From contig CACYGX010000009.1 of the NCBI GenBank assembly GCA_902774055.1, forward strand, positions 1 through 64,000: DNA of 64,000 nucleotides. Reading direction: 5' to 3'. A model generated the notes under the pieces. It worked only from the letters and a program-made list of their open reading frames with translations, was not told where the DNA came from and did not search any database. Shown in pieces: positions 59,235-64,000 of this stretch. This stretch comes from an uncultured Bacteroidales bacterium (GTDB lineage: Bacteria > Bacteroidota > Bacteroidia > Bacteroidales > Muribaculaceae). A program made the translations under genes and the position numbers. The number at the start of each line of letters is the position of its first letter. The first letter of the stretch is position 1.

Positions 59235-59627
59235 TTAGAGTTTAGCGGCGATGGCAGCGGCGATAGCCTGCATCTCCTCGGCAGGGAGGGTCAGCTTGGG
59301 ACCACCGAAGGCCATGTCCTTCTCGCTCTGCAGCGGTACCAGGTGGATGTGGCAGTGGGGAACTTCCAGGCCCAGCACGCCGATGCCGATGCGCTTGCAG
59401 GGGATGGCCTGCTCGAGCGCCATGGCCACCTTGCGGGCAAATGCCCACAGTCCCATGTACTCCTGCTCGTCGAGGTCAAACATATAGTTCACCTCTTTCT
59501 TGGGGATGACCAGGGTGTGACCCTTGGCCATGGGATTGATGTCGAGAAATGCGAAGTAGTTCTCGTCCTCGGCCACCTTGTAGCTGGGAATCTCGCCAGC
59601 TGCGATCTTGCTGAAAATCGTTGCCAT
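59235..59627 (-). CDS. HIT family (histidine triad) nucleotide hydrolase
   Basis: 130 residues. The Hint-type fold is intact: IFSKIAAGEIPSYKVAEDENYFAFLDI at the start and the histidine triad in VPHCHIHLVPL. It hydrolyses adenosine phosphoramidates or dinucleotides in the cytoplasm. It lies 21 bp after greA; the pair is common in Bacteroidales. Confidence 0.93.
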   Translation of the reverse strand: MATIFSKIAAGEIPSYKVAEDENYFAFLDINPMAKGHTLVIPKKEVNYMFDLDEQEYMGLWAFARKVAMALEQAIPCKRIGIGVLGLEVPHCHIHLVPLQSEKDMAFGGPKLTLPAEEMQAIAAAIAAKL

Positions 59628-59648
59628 AACTGTGTTATGAGTATTGGG

Positions 59649-60119
59649 TTATACTTCGATCTTGAGAATTTCAAAATTCATGATTCCGGCGGGAGCTTGA
59701 ACCTCAACCTTGTCGCCAACCTTGTGGCCCAGCAGGCCCTTAGCGATGGGTGTAGAAACCGAAATCTTGCCCTCGCGCAGGTTGGCCTCGGTCTCGGTAA
59801 CGATGGTATAGGTCACTTGAGCCTTGTTCTTGAGGTTGCGGATGGTCACCTTGGTGAGCAGTTGCACCTCGTCGGTCGATATCTTGCTCTCGTCGATGAT
59901 GCGGGCCGATGCGATAAGGGACTTGAGTTCGGCAATCTTAGCTTCGAGCATGCCCTGGCGCTCCTTGGCAGCATCATATTCTGCGTTCTCTGAAAGGTCT
60001 CCCTTGTCACGTGCCTCAACAATGGCGCGGACTACCTCGGGACGTTCGACATTTTCAAGATGTTTGAGTTCTTCCATCTTCTTGTCGTAACCTTCCTGTG
60101 TCATGTAGGTAATTGGCAT
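59649..60119 (-). CDS. greA: Transcription elongation factor GreA
   Basis: 156 residues from the ATG at 60119 (MPITYMTQEGYDKKMEELKHL); an earlier in-frame start at 60155 adds an unlikely basic leader. The N-terminal coiled coil carries the acidic tip GDLSENAEYDAAKERQ, which enters the RNA polymerase secondary channel, and the C-terminal FKBP-like domain ends with ISVSTPIAKGLLGHKVGDKVEVQAPAG. It rescues backtracked polymerase. A -7 box, TACCTTTG, lies at 60229-60222 with GTTG at -33. Confidence 0.95.
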   Translation of the reverse strand: MPITYMTQEGYDKKMEELKHLENVERPEVVRAIVEARDKGDLSENAEYDAAKERQGMLEAKIAELKSLIASARIIDESKISTDEVQLLTKVTIRNLKNKAQVTYTIVTETEANLREGKISVSTPIAKGLLGHKVGDKVEVQAPAGIMNFEILKIEV

Positions 60120-60221
60120 GTTGGTAATCAGTGTTTTTTTAAATTTTCTACTCAAAAAATTAGAAGAATCTCAACTTATTGCAGGTGAGATCCCTCGCGA
60201 TTCATATTTGGTTTAACGGTG

Positions 60222-60254
60222 CAAAGGTACATAATAAAATTCAAACACGGCAAC
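60222..60254 (-). promoter_or_regulatory. Promoter of greA-HIT
   Basis: On the minus strand GTTG (60254-60251), a 21-bp spacer and TACCTTTG (60229-60222). It leaves a leader of about 100 nt. Confidence 0.55.
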
Positions 60255-60374
60255 AGAATGTTAATAAAATCCCACCTAATTATTAAAAATTAACTGATGA
60301 CAGTGGGGCTGTGACGGCTATAGACAGCGCAAATCGAGCAAATTGGCAGTTGTGCCGCTATGTTATCATGCTGG

Positions 60375-61808
60375 TTACCTGCGCCACAGGCCGATGATTT
60401 GGCGGCTGGCAACGATGAGGCTCACAACGGTGACGATGATGGCTATGGGCAACTGGCCCGTTTCCATTGCGGCCATCACGGCAGCGGCCACGGCGAGCGT
60501 CCACAGCAGGTTGTACAGGCAGGCAGGCGTCACGCTCAGGCGGTACACCTTGAAATAGACTACGGCGATGATGAGGGTGTACAACAGGTAAGACACGAGG
60601 AAGGCGATGCCCAGTCCCGTGAGTCCCCACCAGCGGTAGAACACGATGTTCAGCACCAGGTTGATGATGGCGCTGGCGACCTCGGTCCACAGGTAGGTCT
60701 TGCCGTCGCCCTTGGCCAGGATGGTGAATGCCAGACACCACGACAGGGTGCGCAGCACGGTGCCGATCATGCCCCACGAGACGAAAGAGAAGATGACGTT
60801 GAATTCGGGCGTATACAGGATCCACACCACCAACTCGCGCAGCAAGATGAACAGGGCAACAACAGGGGCCATCACGGCGATGGCCAGATTGATTTCCTGG
60901 GAAACGAAGGCGCGCAGGCGAATGCGGCTGTCAGCAACCTTCGACAGGCGGGGGTAGTATTCCATGCCCAGGGCGGTAAGTATCAGCCCTGTATATTTAT
61001 TTAATAATGTGTATCCTGCCTGATAATAACCCACGGCTTCGGTGCCGGCGTTGATGTTGAGCCATGAGTTAAAAGCATAGCTGGCCAGGATGCTGGCAAA
61101 ATTGCCAAGCGTCATGTAGATGCCCAGACGCACAAAGCCCTTGCCCATGTCGAAGGTCTCGTGGCGGCTCATCACGGCGGGCGGGTAATCGCGGTTGCGG
61201 AAGAGCCACGCGAACACAGCCAGCGCGGCGGCATAGGCGAGAATCGACGGCAGGATGCTGCGTTCTCGCAGCAGGTAGAACAACGGGATAGACACCGCCA
61301 GGCCCACAATAGTGCCCCATAGTGTGACACTTGCTAGCCGCTTGAGGCGTGCTGTGCCTTGCAAGATGGCATATTCGCCGTTGGTCAGCGCCTGCAGCAG
61401 CACAGCGATGCTCAGGGCGACAAAGCCCCAGATGTGGGTCGTGTCGCCAAAGGTGACTTGGCTCAACAGCGGCGCCAGCAATAACGTCGTTAACGCGCCT
61501 GCCAGTCCCAGCCACATCGACCACTTGCGCACCACGCTCACCATGCGCGCCACCAATCCCGGGTCGCGGCCAGTCAGCGCCTGTGAGATGTCGCGCACGC
61601 TGCTCGAACGGATGCCCAAGTTGGTACCAGTGGATATCATCTCGAGCGCATTGTTGAACAGGCCGAACAGGCCCACGCCGACAGGCCCAATCCACATGGC
61701 GACAAGCTTGGTGCGAATAATCGAGCACAGGATACCGGCAATCTGGACCCCTCCGAAGAGGCCCATCGCCTTCATTGCCATGCGTGATATGCTGCTCTTG
61801 CCTGCCAT
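60375..61808 (-). CDS. O-antigen/polysaccharide flippase-like membrane protein (Wzx type)
   Basis: 477 residues, about 12-14 helices, of the MOP superfamily. The N-terminus (ISRMAMKAMGLFGGVQIAGILCSIIRTKLVAMWIGPVGVGLFGLF) and GTNLGIRSSSVRDIS match the WzxE-like O-antigen translocase subgroup. It would flip a lipid-linked sugar across the inner membrane. It follows the FemAB-like gene by 12 bp. No glycosyltransferase cluster is near, so it may serve a single conserved lipid-linked glycan. Confidence 0.88.
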   Translation of the reverse strand: MAGKSSISRMAMKAMGLFGGVQIAGILCSIIRTKLVAMWIGPVGVGLFGLFNNALEMISTGTNLGIRSSSVRDISQALTGRDPGLVARMVSVVRKWSMWLGLAGALTTLLLAPLLSQVTFGDTTHIWGFVALSIAVLLQALTNGEYAILQGTARLKRLASVTLWGTIVGLAVSIPLFYLLRERSILPSILAYAAALAVFAWLFRNRDYPPAVMSRHETFDMGKGFVRLGIYMTLGNFASILASYAFNSWLNINAGTEAVGYYQAGYTLLNKYTGLILTALGMEYYPRLSKVADSRIRLRAFVSQEINLAIAVMAPVVALFILLRELVVWILYTPEFNVIFSFVSWGMIGTVLRTLSWCLAFTILAKGDGKTYLWTEVASAIINLVLNIVFYRWWGLTGLGIAFLVSYLLYTLIIAVVYFKVYRLSVTPACLYNLLWTLAVAAAVMAAMETGQLPIAIIVTVVSLIVASRQIIGLWRR

Positions 61809-61820
61809 GAGTACAAGGGG

Positions 61821-62762
61821 TTACAAATCTATCTGGAAAGTGTTATAGACAATGCCGCGGCCACCCAGGCGGGACTTCTGCCTGACGAGCCCCTCATTGA
61901 GATACAGGCCGTGGTTCTCATTGGAGATGCCGAAGTCAAAGTAACGGTATCCCTCCTGCTGGTACTTGGCGATGAGATGCTCAAACAGCAACGTCAGCGC
62001 CTTGCTCTCCTTGCCCGCTGGCGAAGCGCCGATGTACTGGCAGTGGGCTACAGGTTGCGACAGGTACATCACCACGCCAGCCAGCAGTTCACCGTCGAGG
62101 GTGGCGGTGTGCAAGGAGATGTTCTCAGGGAAACGTCCTTGCAACAGCCTCATCTCGTCCAGCGTGTGGACAGGGCGGGTGTCATAGCGCTCATCGAGTA
62201 ACGACGACAGCAGGTGCCAGTAGCCTTCCCAGTCTTCGCTAGGGCCGACGGTGATACCCGCTTTGCGGGCCGCATTGGCGCCGCTCTTGTTGCCACGGTC
62301 GAGCGGCAGCGGGCAGGTCAGGTCGATAGTGGTCGAGATGTTGGTCTCGACCAGCGATGCACCGTGGCGGAAGAGGGCATACAGGTCCTCCTCGCAGGGG
62401 TAGCGGTGATAGATGTGAGGCACGGCTTTGTAAACCAGATGCTTGATGCCCTGGGCACGCATCCACTCGATGGCGGCATCCATCACCTGGAGCATGACGG
62501 TGGCGTCAAAGTGCTTGAGAGGCACCAGCCAGCCGCCATAGGTGAGGCCACGGTGGGAAAATAACGTGTCGCCGTCCACACAGGCGGGCAACAGCGCACA
62601 CCACTTGCCATCGTTCATGGCGACGAGCGAACAGTCGGTGAAACGGTCGCTGTGGTAGTCCATATACCCCCGCTGATGCAGAAATGTGCCGTTGCGGCTC
62701 AGGCGGGCCATTTCGTCCCATCGCGCAGCCATCGAGGCGTCATATCTCGTGATTGTAATCAT
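61821..62762 (-). CDS. GNAT/FemAB-like acyltransferase
   Basis: 313 residues with no signal peptide. A double-GNAT FemAB-like layout: NGTFLHQRGYMDYHSDRFTDCS near the start, GLTYGGWLVP, an arginine-rich region, then LDGELLAGVVMYLSQPVAHCQYIGAS and a C-terminal segment (YFDFGISNENHGLYLNEGL) typical of this group. It would transfer an amino acid or acyl group to a lipid-linked or wall precursor. It is cotranscribed with the flippase, suggesting a shared cell-envelope role. Confidence 0.82.
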   Translation of the reverse strand: MITITRYDASMAARWDEMARLSRNGTFLHQRGYMDYHSDRFTDCSLVAMNDGKWCALLPACVDGDTLFSHRGLTYGGWLVPLKHFDATVMLQVMDAAIEWMRAQGIKHLVYKAVPHIYHRYPCEEDLYALFRHGASLVETNISTTIDLTCPLPLDRGNKSGANAARKAGITVGPSEDWEGYWHLLSSLLDERYDTRPVHTLDEMRLLQGRFPENISLHTATLDGELLAGVVMYLSQPVAHCQYIGASPAGKESKALTLLFEHLIAKYQQEGYRYFDFGISNENHGLYLNEGLVRQKSRLGGRGIVYNTFQIDL

Positions 62763-62781
62763 AGTCGTTATTATATTAACG

Positions 62782-62789
62782 CAAATTTA
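62782..62789 (-). promoter_or_regulatory. Probable -7 box for the FemAB-flippase operon
   Basis: The minus strand reads TAAATTTG. TTTG at 62816-62813 is 23 bp further, slightly long for -33. It overlaps the divergent promoter of the symporter gene. Confidence 0.45.
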
Positions 62790-62802
62790 CGTCAAAAAAT
62801 AT

Positions 62803-62810
62803 TACCTTTG
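62803..62810 (+). promoter_or_regulatory. Probable -7 box for the dicarboxylate symporter gene
   Basis: TACCTTTG lies 21 bp before the ATG at 62831. The two divergent -7 boxes are only 14 bp apart, so the promoters overlap face to face. Confidence 0.5.
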
Positions 62811-62830
62811 CCCAAAAATTAACAAGAATC

Positions 62831-64000
62831 ATGTTTAAACTTATGAAACTGTCTAAGATAGGTCTCTTGCCACGAATCATCATCGCCATATTTCTGGGCG
62901 TGGTGTGTGGCTCATTTTTCCCTGAGTGGGCAGTAAGGTGCTTCGTCACCTTTAATAGCATCTTCAGTCATTTCCTCTCATTTCTCATCCCGCTCATCAT
63001 TGTGGGCCTGGTGACGCCAGCAATTGCCGACATCGGCAAGGGTGCTGGGAAACTGCTGCTGATCACCGCCCTCATTGCCTATGGTGACACGGTCTTCTCG
63101 GGCTATCTGAGCTTTTTCACTAGCACGACGATATTCCCGTCGTTGATTGACCGTAGCCAGGCGGCACAGGCCATTACCGCCGCTGTGGAGGTCAAGCCGT
63201 TCTTCACCATCGAGATACCGCCGCTGTGCGATGTGATGAGCGCTCTTATCTCGTCATTTCTCATGGGCTTGGGCATCTCGTTTTTTGAGTCCGCTCAGTT
63301 GAAGAAATGCTTTGACGAGTTTCGTGACATCATTGCCAAGGCCATCGAGGTGGCGCTCATTCCCATCCTGCCCATTTACATCTTCTCGATCTTCCTTAAC
63401 ATGTCCTTCACGGGTCAGGCATGGCGCATCATCAACGTGTTTATCGCCATCATCGGCGTCATCTTTGTGATGCACATTTTCCTGCTTATTCTGCAATACG
63501 TTGTTGCGGGAGCCATCGCGCGTCGCAATCCGTTCAAGGCCCTATATAACATGATGCCAGCCTATTTCACCGCCCTGGGCACATCGTCGTCGGCAGCCAC
63601 GATTCCGGTGACGCTCAAGCAGGCTAAGCGCAATGGTGTGAGCGACGGCATTGCCGGCTTTGTCATACCGCTGTGTGCCACGATCCACTTGTCGGGCAGC
63701 GCGATGAAGATCACAGCCTGTGCTGTGGCGCTGATTATCATGCAGGGCGGGGCCATCTCCATCGGGCAGTTTTCGGGGTTTATCTTGATGCTGGGTGTGA
63801 TGATGGTGGCGGCCCCTGGTGTGCCTGGTGGCGCCATCATGGCCGCCTTGGGTGTGATGCAGTCTATACTGGGCTTTAATGCCGAACAACAGGCTCTCAT
63901 GATCGCCTTGTACATCACGATGGACAGCTTTGGCACCGCCTGTAATGTGACCGGCGACGGAGCAATAGCTCTGGTCGTTGACAGAATATATGGCTGGATT
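62831..64000 (+). CDS. Dicarboxylate/amino acid:cation symporter (3' end cut by window)
   Basis: 390 codons open to the window edge, so the last part is missing; the family is about 400-430 residues. Visible motifs: PRIIIAIFLGVVCGSFFPEW, LSFLIPLIIVGLVTPAIADIG in the first half; the serine-rich loop ALGTSSSAATIPVTLKQA; GFVIPLCATIHLSGSA; PGVPGGAIMAALGV and the Na+/substrate site helix MDSFGTACNVTGDGAIALVVDR. It imports C4-dicarboxylates or acidic amino acids with Na+ or H+. The ATG at 62831 is used; one at 62843 is also possible. Confidence 0.93.
   Translation, partial: MFKLMKLSKIGLLPRIIIAIFLGVVCGSFFPEWAVRCFVTFNSIFSHFLSFLIPLIIVGLVTPAIADIGKGAGKLLLITALIAYGDTVFSGYLSFFTSTTIFPSLIDRSQAAQAITAAVEVKPFFTIEIPPLCDVMSALISSFLMGLGISFFESAQLKKCFDEFRDIIAKAIEVALIPILPIYIFSIFLNMSFTGQAWRIINVFIAIIGVIFVMHIFLLILQYVVAGAIARRNPFKALYNMMPAYFTALGTSSSAATIPVTLKQAKRNGVSDGIAGFVIPLCATIHLSGSAMKITACAVALIIMQGGAISIGQFSGFILMLGVMMVAAPGVPGGAIMAALGVMQSILGFNAEQQALMIALYITMDSFGTACNVTGDGAIALVVDRIYGWI

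Overview
The window looks like a chromosomal contig from a gut-type Bacteroidales bacterium, most likely Muribaculaceae or a related Prevotella-like lineage. This is inferred from gene content and signals, not from a search. The signs are promoters of the Bacteroidetes form (TTTG, 19-21 bp, TAnnTTTG); an Rpb6-like RNA polymerase omega; a Bacteroidales-style malate dehydrogenase, BamD and DPP-IV-type peptidase; secreted proteins with dockerin-like calcium repeats; and giant secreted proteins ending in a shared PFDG(V/L)NIVVT...DG...K tail that resembles a type IX secretion sorting domain.

Layout. 1-2.1 kb: a truncated CotH-like secreted protein with dockerin repeats, a degenerate stretch holding the first 25 codons of a triosephosphate isomerase gene, and an acyl-ACP thioesterase. 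2.3-6.0 kb: an etfB-etfA-acyl-CoA dehydrogenase operon, divergent from the thioesterase. 6.1-7.9 kb: a surface lipoprotein and a cation efflux transporter. 7.9-12.1 kb: an operon of a DUF1599 protein, a DoxX/thioredoxin-like membrane protein, a Ser/Thr kinase fused to an AAA+ ATPase, and a small YbjN-like protein. 12.5-17.6 kb: a 1696-residue secreted multi-module protein. 17.9-24.8 kb: housekeeping genes recA, asnS, an rluB-like pseudouridine synthase, tRNA-Val, mdh, recR and a tiny basic ORF. 24.9-35.5 kb: a TM2/SHOCT protein, a candidate 6S-like RNA, miaA, DPP-IV, bcp, an acyltransferase, bamD, rpoZ-type omega, a patatin-recX-comF operon, then pyrE. 35.5-43.3 kb: an SRPBCC protein, a GHL10 glycosidase with dockerin, a Na+/solute symporter, a dockerin/vWA-like/FGE-fold protein, and a PrsW-type protease. 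43.3-47.5 kb: parE-coaD-S41 peptidase. 47.6-58 kb: two tandem two-gene cassettes, each a small secreted protein followed by a giant secreted one. 58.3-64 kb: a BASS transporter, greA-HIT, a FemAB-like protein with a flippase, and a truncated dicarboxylate symporter.

The strongest candidates for something undescribed are the duplicated secreted cassettes at 47.7-58 kb with their near-identical 3' untranslated blocks, the kinase-AAA+ fusion operon at 7.9-12.1 kb, and the 6S-like RNA at 25.6-25.8 kb. Two small palindromic repeat families also recur: a 130-146 bp MITE-like element (three copies) and a 70-bp perfect-ended hairpin (two copies). No prophage, transposase, CRISPR array or restriction system was seen.
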